NCBI GenBank assembly: GCA_017555585.1
Contig: JAFZGA010000003.1
Location: 1-64,000, forward strand
DNA: 64,000 bases
Direction of reading: 5' to 3'
From: Bacteroidaceae bacterium
Lineage (GTDB): Bacteria > Bacteroidota > Bacteroidia > Bacteroidales > Bacteroidaceae
Shown here piece after piece: positions 17,259 to 28,628 of the stretch. The notes beneath the pieces were generated by a model that was given only the letters and a program-made list of their open reading frames with translations, made no database searches and was not told where the DNA came from. The position numbers and the translations under genes are program-made. Numbering within the stretch: the first letter of the stretch is position 1; the number at the start of each line of letters is the position of its first letter.

Positions 17259-18013
17259 TTGTTTCCCATCTCCTTTACTTTCCTTACCAAGTCGGACGAG
17301 AACAGGAAATTGTTGAGCGTTTCGTTGTCTGTATGTAATATCTCGTCTTTGTTCCCTTCCCATGACAACCGGCCATCAGCGAGGAAAAGTATGTGGTCGC
17401 CGATTCCCATTACAGAATTCATGTCGTGGGTGTTCACGATTGTTGTTATGTTGTACTCTTTGGTGATGTCGTGTATGAGTTCATCAATTTTCAATGATGT
17501 CTGTGGGTCAAGGCCTGAGTTAGGCTCATCGCAGAAAAGATATTTTGGCCCAAGTGCGATAGCTCTGGCTATGGCTGCACGTTTCTGCATACCTCCCGAC
17601 AATTCATCCGGTGACTTGTCCTGAGCTTCAAGCATGCTTACGCGGTCAAGACAGAACTGTGCACGTTTCACACGCTCCTTATATGGCATGTCCGAGAACA
17701 TGTCGAGCGGGAACATTACGTTTTCCAGTACACTCATAGAGTCGAACAGGGCTGCATTCTGGAAAAGCATACCTATCTCGCGTCGCAGGAGCATCATCTC
17801 TTTCTTGTTAAATGAAACTATGTCGCGGCCGTCGTATATGATCTTGCCTTTTTCGGGAGTCAGAAGGCCTACAATGCATTTCAGCAGTACTGTCTTTCCT
17901 GCACCGCTCTTGCCTATAATAAGGTTTGTCTTGCCGTCATCGAAGAGTGCGCTGACATTGTTCAGTACGGTCTGCTCTTCGAATCTTTTGTATATTGAAG
18001 AAATCTCTATCAT
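17255..18013 (-). CDS. mlaF: MlaF-like ABC transporter ATP-binding protein
   Basis: This 252-aa ATPase has Walker A GKSGAGKT (34-41), signature LSGGMQKR, Walker B YLFCDEP and a switch histidine in VNTHDM. The SGGMQKRAAIARA signature and the pairing with an MlaE permease place it in the Mla/MCE lipid-trafficking group, which moves phospholipids between the inner and outer membranes. Its start overlaps the end of the permease gene by 4 bases (ATGA). An MCE-domain substrate-binding protein is not encoded next to it in this window. Confidence 0.9.
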   Translation of the reverse strand: MIEISSIYKRFEEQTVLNNVSALFDDGKTNLIIGKSGAGKTVLLKCIVGLLTPEKGKIIYDGRDIVSFNKKEMMLLRREIGMLFQNAALFDSMSVLENVMFPLDMFSDMPYKERVKRAQFCLDRVSMLEAQDKSPDELSGGMQKRAAIARAIALGPKYLFCDEPNSGLDPQTSLKIDELIHDITKEYNITTIVNTHDMNSVMGIGDHILFLADGRLSWEGNKDEILHTDNETLNNFLFSSDLVRKVKEMGNK

Positions 18014-18759
18014 TGCATTAGTAATTGTGTGAGTACCATATCGGCGAAAAGTATAAGCGCGCTGCAGCTTACTACCGCATTTGTACTTGCTTTTCCTACT
18101 TCTAATGATCCGCCTGAAACCCTATATCCGTAAAATGACGAGACGCTGGTTATTATAAATGCGAATGCAACGGATTTTATGATGCTGCACCATATGTACC
18201 ACTGTTGGAACTCATATTGTAATCCAACCATAAGATCCTCAGGTGTCATTATTCCGGTAAACTTGCCAATAGCGAAAGCTCCTGCAGTTCCTGCTGCTAT
18301 GCTGAAGATTACAAGCATTGGAATCATGGATATTAGGGCTGTGATTTTGGGTAGTATGAGAAAATTGGCGGAATTCACTCCCATGATCTCAAGTGCGTCG
18401 ATCTGTTGCGTCACGCGCATGGTACCTATCTCGGATGTGATGTTGGAACCGACTTTTCCTGCAAGGATCAGACACATAATCGATGACGAGAATTCAAGGA
18501 TGAGGATTTCACGTGTTGAGTATCCTACAACCATCTTGGGCATCCAAGGGCTTTCAATGTTCAGTTTCAACTGGATGCATATGACGGCACCGATAAAAAA
18601 CGATATGAGCAGTACTATGGGAATCGAATTTACTCCAAGCTGGTACATTTCGTGTAGCATTCTGCGGAAGAAAACTCTCCATCGTTCTGGTTGGGAAAGT
18701 ACTCGCTTCATAAGCAAGATATACTCTCCGAATGTCTTTATTGAGTCAACGAGTATCAT
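18010..18759 (-). CDS. mlaE: MlaE-like ABC transporter permease
   Basis: This 249-aa inner-membrane protein has about five hydrophobic segments and the family's conserved middle region: EFSSSIMCLILAGKVGSNIT and SEIGTMRVTQQIDALEIMG. It forms the permease of the Mla-type phospholipid transporter with the ATPase encoded directly downstream (4-base overlap). The length is typical. Confidence 0.92.
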   Translation of the reverse strand: MILVDSIKTFGEYILLMKRVLSQPERWRVFFRRMLHEMYQLGVNSIPIVLLISFFIGAVICIQLKLNIESPWMPKMVVGYSTREILILEFSSSIMCLILAGKVGSNITSEIGTMRVTQQIDALEIMGVNSANFLILPKITALISMIPMLVIFSIAAGTAGAFAIGKFTGIMTPEDLMVGLQYEFQQWYIWCSIIKSVAFAFIITSVSSFYGYRVSGGSLEVGKASTNAVVSCSALILFADMVLTQLLMQ

Positions 18760-18810
18760 CTTTCTGTTTGTAATATGAAGGAATCCGGTTCCTTCTTCTT
18801 AAAGTTTTTG

Positions 18811-18818
18811 CAAAGGTA
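18811..18818 (-). promoter_or_regulatory. -7 box of the mlaEF promoter
   Basis: On the minus strand this reads TACCTTTG, a full match to TAnnTTTG, 52 bases before the permease start. No clear -33 element is seen. Confidence 0.6.
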
Positions 18819-18900
18819 CGATTTTTTATTTTATTGAATGTTAATAAATATGACAATCTTCCCTGTATATACCTTTTAGTCGTTTAAAGCGACTCTTTTG

Positions 18901-18931
18901 TTGCGAGAAAGACAAAAATGAGTTATTTTTG
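18901..18931 (+). promoter_or_regulatory. Promoter of lptB
   Basis: TTG at 18901-18903 and TATTTTTG at 18924-18931, 20 bases apart, fit the Bacteroidales promoter; the start codon is 24 bases downstream. Confidence 0.65.
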
Positions 18932-18954
18932 CCGGGTAAAATCAAGAAAAGGAT

Positions 18955-19734
18955 ATGACAAACGGTTTTGACGAAATGGATCCTGCTGAAAAAATGGTGT
19001 TGCGTACCGAAAATCTTGTCAAGAGATATGGCAAGCGTACTGTGGTGAACAACGTCTCCTTCAATGTCAAGCAGGGGGAAATTGTTGGGTTGCTTGGTCC
19101 TAACGGTGCCGGTAAAACGACATCGTTTTATATGACAACGGGCCTGGTCGTGCCTAATGACGGTCATATCTTTCTCAATGACGAGGAGATAACAAAGTTT
19201 CCTGTATACAAGCGTGCGCGTGCCGGCATAGGTTATCTTGCTCAGGAGGCAAGTGTATTCCGTAAGATGACGGTCGAGGATAATATCGCTTCGGTTCTTG
19301 AACTTACCGGCAAATCAAAGGAGTACCAGAAGGAGAAGTTGGAGAGTCTTATCGAAGAGTTCCGCTTGCAAAAGGTGCGCAAGAACTTGGGTGACCGCCT
19401 TTCCGGTGGCGAGAGACGACGTACAGAGATTGCGCGATGTCTTGCGATCGATCCCAAATTCATTATGCTTGACGAGCCGTTTGCCGGTGTCGATCCTATT
19501 GCCGTTGAGGATATCCAATATATTGTATGGAAGTTAAAGGACAAGAACATCGGAATTCTGATTACAGACCATAATGTGCAGGAGACACTCAGCATTACCG
19601 ATAGGGCCTATCTGCTTTTTGAGGGCCGTATCCTCTTCGAGGGAACTCCTGAGGTTCTTGCAGAAAATACTATAGTACGCGAGAAATATCTGGGTCGTGA
19701 CTTTGTGCTGAGAAAACGTGAGTTCCAGCTTTGA
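18955..19734 (+). CDS. lptB: LPS export ABC transporter ATP-binding protein LptB
   Basis: LptB powers extraction of lipopolysaccharide from the inner membrane with LptFG. The 259-aa protein shows Walker [18 protein letters not shown] (the FYM motif is typical of LptB), signature [16 protein letters not shown], Walker [14 protein letters not shown] and switch ITDHNV. An N-terminal extension of about 15 residues precedes the ATPase core. It is a single-gene unit with its own promoter and terminator. Confidence 0.95.
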   Translation: MTNGFDEMDPAEKMVLRTENLVKRYGKRTVVNNVSFNVKQGEIVGLLGPNGAGKTTSFYMTTGLVVPNDGHIFLNDEEITKFPVYKRARAGIGYLAQEASVFRKMTVEDNIASVLELTGKSKEYQKEKLESLIEEFRLQKVRKNLGDRLSGGERRRTEIARCLAIDPKFIMLDEPFAGVDPIAVEDIQYIVWKLKDKNIGILITDHNVQETLSITDRAYLLFEGRILFEGTPEVLAENTIVREKYLGRDFVLRKREFQL

Positions 19735-19757
19735 TGTCCGGTTTTTTAAATAATATG

Positions 19758-19798
19758 CGGGTTGTTGAATGTCATTTCAACAACTCGTTTTTCTTTTT
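19758..19798 (+). terminator. Terminator after lptB
   Basis: A 12-bp stem (CGGGTTGTTGAA at 19758-19769 with TTCAACAACTCG at 19775-19786) is followed by a T-rich run. Confidence 0.85.
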
Positions 19799-19875
19799 TG
19801 TTGTGTAGCTTTGTGCGTGTTTTACGCTGTTCTGTTGTACTTTTTGTTTTTAAAACGAGTAAAAACGGCTTTTTT

Positions 19876-19907
19876 TTTGAATATATCCATAAGAAATTGT
19901 AAATTTG
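19876..19907 (+). promoter_or_regulatory. Promoter of tig-clpP-clpX
   Basis: TTTG at 19876-19879 and TAAATTTG at 19900-19907, separated by 20 bases, match the -33/-7 consensus. The start codon of tig is 44 bases downstream. Confidence 0.75.
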
Positions 19908-19950
19908 CAATTCTAAATTCGGAGTAGAATAATATTTAATTTTTATATAA

Positions 19951-21297
19951 ATGGAAATTACACTTAAAAATCAGGACGCTACAAGCGCACGCCTCGTTGT
20001 GAATATCCAGGAGGCAGATTATTCAGCATTGGTTGAAAAGCAGTTGAAGAACTTCCGTCAGAAGGCAAATATCCCTGGCTTCCGTCCAGGTATGGTGCCA
20101 ATGGGCTTGATCAAGAAGCAGTATGGTACTGCTGTAAAGGCCGAGGAGATCAACAAACTGTTGCAGACAAAGATATTTGAGTATATCAGAGAGAATAAGG
20201 TAGATATGCTTGGTGAGCCTCTTCCAATCGAGGAGCAGCAGGCCGGTATCAATATGGCTGAGGATAAGGAGTTCACTTTCGAGTTCGAAGTGGCTCTTGC
20301 ACCTAAGTTCGAGGCCGTTCTTGATAAGAGCGATGCTCTTCCATACTATAGAATCGAGCCGACAAAGGAAATGATCGATGGTCAGGCAAATGCTTTCGCA
20401 CAGCGTTGCGGTGAGTACAAGCAGGTTGAGGCATATGAGAATGGTGACATGCTTAAGGGTACTTTGGCTGAGTCTGTAGAGGAAGGTGTCGTGGTACGTG
20501 AGGCTGTGATGATGCCATCATATATGAAGAATGACGACCAGAAGGCTCTCTTTGCCGGTGCAAAGGTGAACGATGTTGTTACATTCAATCCTTCTGTAGC
20601 TTTCGATAACAATGAGGCTGAGTTGGCTTCACTTCTTAAGGTTGAGAAGAGCGAGGTTGCTGCTCACGCAGGTGAGTTTACTTTCACAATCTCTGAGATT
20701 ACACGCTTTGTTGCAAGTGAAATCAATCAGAATGTGTTCGATGCGGCATTTGGTAAGGATGTTGTTAAGACAGAAGAGGAGTTCCGTGCCAAGATCGCAG
20801 AGCAGTTTGCTGGTCGTTTCGAGGTTGAGAGCGATTACAAGCTTTTGATGGATGTACGTTCTTACTTGATGGAGAAGGTTGGTAAGCTCGAATTCAACGA
20901 GTCTATCTTGCGCCGTATCATGGATATGAATAAGGCTGAGGGTGCTGAAGCAGTAAGCGAGGAGGACTTCCAGAAGAGCCTTACAGAACTTTCATGGCAT
21001 CTTATCAAGGAGCAGCTTGCCAAGAAGTTCGAAATCAAGATCGATGACAACGATGTTCTTTCTGTAGCAAAGGATGCAACTCGTGATCAGTTCGCTCAGT
21101 ATGGAATGGCAAATGTTCCTGAGGATTTGCTCGAGAACTATGCTAAGGAGATGCTCAAGCAGGACAAGACACGCGAGGCTCTTATCAACCGTGCTGTTGA
21201 CGTGAAACTTATCCAGTCAATCAAGTCTGTTGTTACTTTGAACGAGGAGACTGTTTCTGTTGAGGATTTCAACAAGAAAGTGTCAGAGAACGCTTAA
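19951..21297 (+). CDS. tig: Trigger factor
   Basis: This ribosome-bound chaperone holds nascent chains and, in many species, has prolyl isomerase activity. The N-terminal ribosome-binding domain carries FRQKANIPGFRPGMVP (about 35-50), the Bacteroidetes form of the family's GFRxGxVP signature. The middle isomerase-like domain is divergent and the C-terminal part is helical and charged, as in other Bacteroidetes trigger factors. The length is 448 aa. It heads the tig-clpP-clpX unit, an order shared with many bacteria. Confidence 0.95.
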   Translation: MEITLKNQDATSARLVVNIQEADYSALVEKQLKNFRQKANIPGFRPGMVPMGLIKKQYGTAVKAEEINKLLQTKIFEYIRENKVDMLGEPLPIEEQQAGINMAEDKEFTFEFEVALAPKFEAVLDKSDALPYYRIEPTKEMIDGQANAFAQRCGEYKQVEAYENGDMLKGTLAESVEEGVVVREAVMMPSYMKNDDQKALFAGAKVNDVVTFNPSVAFDNNEAELASLLKVEKSEVAAHAGEFTFTISEITRFVASEINQNVFDAAFGKDVVKTEEEFRAKIAEQFAGRFEVESDYKLLMDVRSYLMEKVGKLEFNESILRRIMDMNKAEGAEAVSEEDFQKSLTELSWHLIKEQLAKKFEIKIDDNDVLSVAKDATRDQFAQYGMANVPEDLLENYAKEMLKQDKTREALINRAVDVKLIQSIKSVVTLNEETVSVEDFNKKVSENA

Positions 21298-21332
21298 TAT
21301 TATATAGTATAAAAAAATAAAGGTTTTGTTGT

Positions 21333-22001
21333 ATGGAGAGAGATGATTTTAGAAAATATGCAACCAAGCACCTTGGGATGAATAGTATGGTGCTTGACGG
21401 TGTTATCAAAGCGCAGTCGCAATATTTGAACCCATATATCCTTGAGGAAAGACAACTGAATGTTACTCAGATGGACGTTTTCTCACGTTTGATGATGGAT
21501 AGAATCATCTTCCTCGGTACACAAATCGACGATTATACAGCAAACACCCTTCAGGCGCAGCTGTTGTATCTGGACTCTGTGGATAGCGGAAAGGATATCT
21601 CTATCTATATAAACTCTCCCGGTGGCTCGGTATATGCCGGTCTTGGTATTTATGATACAATGCAGTTCATCTCGAGCGATGTGGCAACAATATGTACAGG
21701 TATGGCTGCGAGCATGGCGGCTGTGCTTCTTGTTGCCGGTGCTGAGGGTAAACGTTCTGCTCTTACACATAGCCGAGTGATGATACATCAGCCACTCGGT
21801 GGTGTGCAAGGTCAAGCAAGCGATATTGAAATTACCGCGCGCGAAATACAGAAGCTTAAGACAGAACTTTACACAATTATCTCAGATCATAGCAAGCAGC
21901 CTTTTGACAAGGTATGGGCCGATAGCGACCGTGACTATTGGATGACAGCTCTTGAAGCAAAAGAGTATGGTATGATTGATAATGTGCTTATCCGTAAATA
22001 A
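21333..22001 (+). CDS. clpP: ATP-dependent Clp protease proteolytic subunit ClpP
   Basis: ClpP forms the 14-subunit serine peptidase that degrades proteins fed by ClpX. The catalytic triad can be placed at S127 (GMAASMAA), H152 (MIHQPLGG) and D201, with the same spacing (25 and 49) as in E. coli ClpP. The N-terminus is about 29 residues longer than the mature E. coli numbering, consistent with a processed propeptide. It lies 9 bases before clpX. Confidence 0.98.
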   Translation: MERDDFRKYATKHLGMNSMVLDGVIKAQSQYLNPYILEERQLNVTQMDVFSRLMMDRIIFLGTQIDDYTANTLQAQLLYLDSVDSGKDISIYINSPGGSVYAGLGIYDTMQFISSDVATICTGMAASMAAVLLVAGAEGKRSALTHSRVMIHQPLGGVQGQASDIEITAREIQKLKTELYTIISDHSKQPFDKVWADSDRDYWMTALEAKEYGMIDNVLIRK

Positions 22002-22010
22002 CATTTTGTA

Positions 22011-23231
22011 ATGGCAGAGAAGGGTAAGAAACGTTGTAGTTTTTGTGGTAGGACCGAAGAGCAGGTAGCTTTGCTGATGACCGGTATGACCGGTTATATA
22101 TGCAACGATTGTGTTGAGCAGGCTCATGCAATCCTGCGTGAAGAGTCTCTTTTGCCAAAAAGTGACATTGAAATGACAGAGTTGCCGAAACCAAAAGAGA
22201 TCAAAGCATTCCTTGATGAATATGTCATTGGACAGGATGAGGCAAAGTGCGCATTGGCGGTTTCTGTGTATAACCATTATAAACGTCTCATGCAACGTGA
22301 CGCATGTGATGATGTTGAGATAGAAAAGAGCAATATCATTATGGTTGGCAGTACAGGTACAGGAAAAACGTTGCTTGCCCGTACCATCGCCCGCCTTTTG
22401 AAAGTTCCTTTTACTATCGTCGATGCTACAGTGTTGACCGAGGCCGGATATGTGGGTGAGGATATTGAAAGTATCCTTACACGTCTGTTACAGGTTGCCG
22501 ATTACAATGTTGAGGAAGCAGAACGTGGTATAGTCTTTATTGATGAGATTGACAAGATTGCACGTAAAAGCGATAACCCTTCTATAACCCGTGATGTAAG
22601 CGGAGAAGGTGTTCAGCAAGGATTATTGAAACTTCTTGAGGGTTCTATTGTGAATGTGCCCCCTCAGGGTGGACGTAAACATCCTGATCAGAAGATGATA
22701 CCTGTCAATACGAAGCATATATTGTTCATATGCGGCGGGGCTTTTGATGGTATCGAGAAAAAGATTGCCCAGCGTCTGAATACCCATGTTGTCGGCTATA
22801 ATTCGGTGCAGAACAGCAAACAGGTTGATAAAAGCGACATGATGCGCTATATTGCACCACAGGATCTGCGCTCGTTCGGTCTTATCCCGGAAATTGTGGG
22901 CCGTTTGCCTATATTGACCTCATTGCGTCCTCTTGATCGTGAAACATTGCGTAACATCCTTACAGAACCGAAGAATTCTTTGGTAAAGCAGTATATCAGG
23001 CTGATGGAGATGGATGGTGTAGAGCTTACCTTTGAGCCTGAAACACTTGACTACATTGTTGATACAGCTGTGGAATATAAGCTTGGTGCACGAGGCTTGC
23101 GCTCGATTGTCGAGACAATAATGATGGAAAAGATGTTTGATGTTCCGTCAAGCGGTGTGAAAACCTGCAAAATTACCAAAGAGTACGCCAAGAAGCAGAT
23201 AGAAAAAAGTACTTCTATTGCCGGTGCATGA
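22011..23231 (+). CDS. clpX: ATP-dependent Clp protease ATP-binding subunit ClpX
   Basis: ClpX unfolds tagged proteins and passes them to ClpP. The 406-aa protein shows the N-terminal zinc-binding domain (C9, C12, C31, C34), Walker A GSTGTGKT (about 108-115), Walker [10 protein letters not shown], the [19 protein letters not shown] stretch with pore and sensor residues, and the IGF-type ClpP-binding loop region. It ends the tig-clpP-clpX unit before a terminator. Confidence 0.98.
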   Translation: MAEKGKKRCSFCGRTEEQVALLMTGMTGYICNDCVEQAHAILREESLLPKSDIEMTELPKPKEIKAFLDEYVIGQDEAKCALAVSVYNHYKRLMQRDACDDVEIEKSNIIMVGSTGTGKTLLARTIARLLKVPFTIVDATVLTEAGYVGEDIESILTRLLQVADYNVEEAERGIVFIDEIDKIARKSDNPSITRDVSGEGVQQGLLKLLEGSIVNVPPQGGRKHPDQKMIPVNTKHILFICGGAFDGIEKKIAQRLNTHVVGYNSVQNSKQVDKSDMMRYIAPQDLRSFGLIPEIVGRLPILTSLRPLDRETLRNILTEPKNSLVKQYIRLMEMDGVELTFEPETLDYIVDTAVEYKLGARGLRSIVETIMMEKMFDVPSSGVKTCKITKEYAKKQIEKSTSIAGA

Positions 23232-23251
23232 CAACGGATTTTATATAGATG

Positions 23252-23284
23252 AAAAAACCTTTCAATGCGAAAGGTTTTTTTATT
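23252..23284 (+). terminator. Terminator after clpX
   Basis: AAAAACCTTT and AAAGGTTTTT pair around the loop CAATGCG and are followed by T residues. Confidence 0.85.
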
Positions 23285-23348
23285 TATAGGTGTTGGTATG
23301 GCCGTTGGAGTGAAATTATATATTTTCTAAAAATATATTTGAAAAAAG

Positions 23349-23380
23349 TTGTGTGTTTTATCGATATATTTATAACTTTG
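23349..23380 (+). promoter_or_regulatory. Promoter of recQ
   Basis: TTG at 23349-23351 and TAACTTTG at 23373-23380, about 21 bases apart, fit the Bacteroidales promoter. The ATG at 23404 is 24 bases downstream; the GTG at 23392 would be too close to the transcription start. Confidence 0.65.
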
Positions 23381-23403
23381 TTATCAAATAGGTGTACTGT
23401 AAA

Positions 23404-25578
23404 ATGACAAAGAAGTGCAATTTGACGGAAATTCTGAAAGAGAATTTCGGTTTTGATACGTTTAAAGGGGATCAAGAAGCTGTCATTAAGAACTTGTTTG
23501 AAGGAAATGATGCTTTTGTTCTTATGCCGACAGGTGGTGGCAAGTCATTGTGCTACCAGTTGCCGTCGCTTGTTATGGAAGGTACTGCGATAGTGATATC
23601 GCCACTGATTGCATTGATGAAAAATCAGGTTGATGCAATCAGGAATCTCAATGAAGAGGATGGAGTTGCCCATTTTTTAAATTCTTCTCTTACTAGGCAG
23701 GCAATTGATATTGTAAAGGAAGATGTCCTTTCCGGTAAAACAAAATTGCTTTATGTAGCTCCTGAATCTTTGACAAAGGAAGAAAATGTCGAGTTCCTGA
23801 AAAGCATAAAAATATCGTTCTATGCTATAGATGAGGCTCACTGTATATCGGAATGGGGACATGATTTTCGTCCTGAATATCGTCGCATACGCCCTATAAT
23901 AAACGAGCTTGGCAAGGCGCCTATAATTGCTTTGACTGCCACAGCTACAACAAAGGTGCGTGATGATATCAAGAAGAATCTTGGAATTCAAGATGCTCCT
24001 GATTTCAAGTCTTCTTTTAACCGTCCAAATCTTTATTATGAGGTACGCCCAAAGACAAAGGACGTTGATAAGGAGATAATAAAATACATTAAGGCCAATC
24101 CGGGAAAATCGGGTATTATATATTGCTTGAGTCGTAAAAAAGTAGAGGAACTTGCCGAAATATTGCAGGCAAACGAGATACTTGCGAAACCATATCATGC
24201 CGGAATGGATTCAGCTATGCGCTCGCAGACTCAAGATGATTTTATTATGGAAAAGATAGATGTTATCGTTGCCACGATAGCATTTGGAATGGGTATAGAC
24301 AAACCGGATGTTCGTTATGTAATACACTATGATATCCCTAAGAGCCTCGAAGGTTACTATCAGGAGACCGGTCGTGCCGGTCGAGATGGTGGTGAGGGAC
24401 AATGTATTACATTCTACAACAACAAGGATTTGCAGAAATTGGAGAAATTCCTTGAGGGCAAACCTCTTGCCGAGCAGTATATCGGACGGCAGTTGTTGTA
24501 TGAAACAACAGCATATGCGGAATCTGCTGTTTGTCGCAGAAAATTATTGTTACATTATTTTGGAGAGAAATACGACGTGGAAAACTGTGGAAATTGTGAC
24601 AACTGCCAATCTCCTAAAAAACAGGTGGAGGCAAAAGAATTGCTGGAAACTGTTATAGAAACAGTTCTTGCTATTAAAGAGAATTTTAAGGTAGAATATA
24701 TAATAGATGTTCTCCTTGGTAAAGAAACCGCAGACATAATCTCTCATAAGCACGACGAACTCGAGTGTTTCGGTTGTGGTGATGATGAGGATGCAAAGCG
24801 TTGGAATGCCGTTGTGCGCCAAGCGCTTATTGCAGGTTATCTTGATAAGGATGTTGAGAATTACGGTATAATAAAGGTAACAAAGGCCGGTAAGGATTTC
24901 TTGAAAAAGCCAGTATCTTTCAAGATTGTCGAAGATAGGGATTATGATGAGGAGGAGACTGTGATACAGACAGGGAACTCGTTTGCAGTTGATCCTGAAC
25001 TGTATGCCATGTTGAAAAATCTTAGAAAGAAACTTTCAAAGCAACTTGAATTGCCTCCTTATGTAATATTCCAGGATCCCTCACTTGAGGCTATGGCAAC
25101 TACATATCCTATAACGATCGAAGAGATGAAGAATATCCCAGGCGTTGGTGAAGGTAAAGCCAAACGCTATGGCGAGGAGTTCTGCGCTCTGATCAAGCGT
25201 CATTGCGAAGAGAATGAAATAGACCGTCCCGAGGATATACGTATAAGAACAGTTGCCAACAAGTCGAAACTGAAGGTTGCCATAATCAATGCTATCGACC
25301 GCAAGATTGCGCTTGATGACCTTGCAATAAGTAAAGGTGTTGAGTTTGACGAATTGTTAGACGATATCGAATCTATCGTTTACTCGGGAACCAAACTGAA
25401 TATTGACTATTTCCTTGAGGAGATACTTGATGAAGAGAATCTTTGTGAAATCTATGATTACTTCAAGAATTCAGATACGGACAATATTGATATTGCGATA
25501 GAGGAACTCGGAGGTGAATATAGTGAAGAGGAGATACGTCTTGTGCGTGTTAAATTCATATCAGAAATGGGAAATTAA
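23404..25578 (+). CDS. recQ: ATP-dependent DNA helicase RecQ
   Basis: RecQ is a 3'-5' helicase acting in recombination and repair of stalled forks. The 724-aa protein has Walker A MPTGGGKSLCYQLP, the DEAH box AIDEAHCISEWGHDFRPEY (helicase motif II with the RecQ aromatic loop), the QETGRAGRDG motif VI, a zinc-binding RQC segment with CGNCDNC, and an HRDC domain (about 525-610, PGVGEGKAKRYGEEF). A further C-terminal acidic region follows, as in other Bacteroidetes RecQ proteins. I chose ATG 23404. guaB follows after 19 bases. Confidence 0.95.
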   Translation: MTKKCNLTEILKENFGFDTFKGDQEAVIKNLFEGNDAFVLMPTGGGKSLCYQLPSLVMEGTAIVISPLIALMKNQVDAIRNLNEEDGVAHFLNSSLTRQAIDIVKEDVLSGKTKLLYVAPESLTKEENVEFLKSIKISFYAIDEAHCISEWGHDFRPEYRRIRPIINELGKAPIIALTATATTKVRDDIKKNLGIQDAPDFKSSFNRPNLYYEVRPKTKDVDKEIIKYIKANPGKSGIIYCLSRKKVEELAEILQANEILAKPYHAGMDSAMRSQTQDDFIMEKIDVIVATIAFGMGIDKPDVRYVIHYDIPKSLEGYYQETGRAGRDGGEGQCITFYNNKDLQKLEKFLEGKPLAEQYIGRQLLYETTAYAESAVCRRKLLLHYFGEKYDVENCGNCDNCQSPKKQVEAKELLETVIETVLAIKENFKVEYIIDVLLGKETADIISHKHDELECFGCGDDEDAKRWNAVVRQALIAGYLDKDVENYGIIKVTKAGKDFLKKPVSFKIVEDRDYDEEETVIQTGNSFAVDPELYAMLKNLRKKLSKQLELPPYVIFQDPSLEAMATTYPITIEEMKNIPGVGEGKAKRYGEEFCALIKRHCEENEIDRPEDIRIRTVANKSKLKVAIINAIDRKIALDDLAISKGVEFDELLDDIESIVYSGTKLNIDYFLEEILDEENLCEIYDYFKNSDTDNIDIAIEELGGEYSEEEIRLVRVKFISEMGN

Positions 25579-25594
25579 AATATAATTATTATAG

Positions 25595-27079
<1,485 letters not shown>

Positions 27080-27086
27080 TAGACGT

Positions 27087-28505
27087 ATGAGAAGATTGTA
27101 TACATTTCTACTATCTTTGGTTACAGTAGCGGGTCTGTCTGCACAGATGGCAGACGACCCGGTGCTTATGACCATAAATGGCAAGAAAATTCTACGTTCC
27201 GAGTTTGAATATGCTTTCAACAAGAACCGTGGAAATATCAGCGACAGTACTATGACTGCTGAGGATTACCTTCAGATGTATATCGATTTCAAGTTGAAGG
27301 TTGCCGAGGCCGAAGCGTTGAAGCTTGATACGCTTACATCTTTTAAAGAGGAATACGCAAAAGATCGCAGTCAGCTTGCAGAGAGTTATCTGACCGATCC
27401 GGATTACGTAAATGAAGAGGCGTATAAAATATATGCAAAAGACTCTGTTACAATCGGAAAAGACGGCTTTGTAAAGGTTGCGCATCTCTTTTTCCCGGCA
27501 AATCAGAAGGCCGATGTGGCAACAGTAGAGGCTTCCAAGGCGAAAGCTGATTCTGCGTATGCAATGCTATTGGCCGGTGCCTCTTTTGAGGATGTTGCAA
27601 TCCGCTATTCAATTCCAAAGCAGACACTGCAACCTTTTGAGATTATAAAAGGTCAGGCCTATAAGGAGTTCGAGACAGTAGCTTATACGTTGAAGGATGG
27701 TGAATGTTCAGCACCGTTCGAGTCACCTGCCGGTTTTCATGTGGTAAGACGTTTTTCATCACGTCCATTCGGAAGTTTTGATGAATATCGTCCTGCAATA
27801 ATCAAGATGCTTGAAAGAGAGAATATCCAGTTGCGTGCAAGAATGAAAAGAGGTTTTGATCTTGCTGAGGAATTCGGAGGCAATATGACACCTCAGGAAG
27901 CACTTGCACGTGAAGATAGCCTGCTTGAGAGCAAATATCCTGAATTCGGCAACCTCATGCGCGAGTATTACGAGGGTTTGCTTTTCTTCGAGGTCTCTAC
28001 AAGAGAGGTCTGGGATAAGGCTCTTGCCGATGAAGAAGGTTTGAACAGCTTCTTTGAGAAGAACAGAAAGAAATATCTGTTCGACTCCCCTCGCTATCGT
28101 GGTGCTGTGGTACATGCCAATTCTCAAGAGAATCTTGACATGATAAAAAACATGTTGGCAGGAAAACACTTCGATGAGTATAAGGCTGTTGTTGAGGAGA
28201 ATCTTCCTGAGGATTCGGTTCGTGTTGTCCGTGTCGAGATAGGACTGTTCGCTGCAGGTGACAATGCTTGGGTTGACAAGTACGTTTTCAACCAGGGTGT
28301 CGGTGGCGAATACCGTAAAGGCTATGCCTATGTTGATGTCGTGGGTACAGTGATTGATGCGCCTGAAACATATAAGGATGTAAAGGGTGCCGTGCAGAAT
28401 GATTACCAGAAGCATCTTGAAAATAAGTGGGTAAAGCAATTGCGTAAGAAATATAAAGTTAATGTAAAGAAGAAGGTTTTAAAAACAGTTAATAATCATA
28501 ACTGA
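27087..28505 (+). CDS. PpiC-type peptidyl-prolyl isomerase, periplasmic
   Basis: This 472-aa protein has a signal peptide (MRRLYTFLLSLVTVAGLSAQ) and a SurA-like N-terminal helical part (PVLMTINGKKILRSEFEYAF). A parvulin domain follows (about 125-225: VKVAHLFFP, FEDVAIRYS, SPAGFHVVRRF). Such proteins assist folding of outer-membrane proteins. I chose ATG 27087 because it gives a clean signal peptide; an upstream GTG-extended frame overlaps guaB. It is the first of three adjacent SurA/PpiC-related genes, the usual Bacteroidales arrangement. Confidence 0.9.
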   Translation: MRRLYTFLLSLVTVAGLSAQMADDPVLMTINGKKILRSEFEYAFNKNRGNISDSTMTAEDYLQMYIDFKLKVAEAEALKLDTLTSFKEEYAKDRSQLAESYLTDPDYVNEEAYKIYAKDSVTIGKDGFVKVAHLFFPANQKADVATVEASKAKADSAYAMLLAGASFEDVAIRYSIPKQTLQPFEIIKGQAYKEFETVAYTLKDGECSAPFESPAGFHVVRRFSSRPFGSFDEYRPAIIKMLERENIQLRARMKRGFDLAEEFGGNMTPQEALAREDSLLESKYPEFGNLMREYYEGLLFFEVSTREVWDKALADEEGLNSFFEKNRKKYLFDSPRYRGAVVHANSQENLDMIKNMLAGKHFDEYKAVVEENLPEDSVRVVRVEIGLFAAGDNAWVDKYVFNQGVGGEYRKGYAYVDVVGTVIDAPETYKDVKGAVQNDYQKHLENKWVKQLRKKYKVNVKKKVLKTVNNHN

Positions 28506-28560
28506 TTCTCTCTTTTTCTCCATTATTTTGTATCTTCGCAAAAAACTGCGGATATATAAT

Positions 28561-28590
28561 ATACTCGCTATATGGCGAGTATGTTATTTT
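28561..28590 (+). terminator. Hairpin between PpiC gene and lipoprotein gene
   Basis: ATACTCGC (28561-28568) and GCGAGTAT (28575-28582) form a perfect 8-bp stem with a 6-base loop, followed by a T-rich stretch. A near -7 box, TATCTTCG at 28531-28538, lies before it, so the hairpin may instead sit in the leader of the next gene. Confidence 0.5.
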
Positions 28591-28628
28591 ATTTGTTTTT
28601 ATAATCTTTGTATACAGGATTTTGCCCT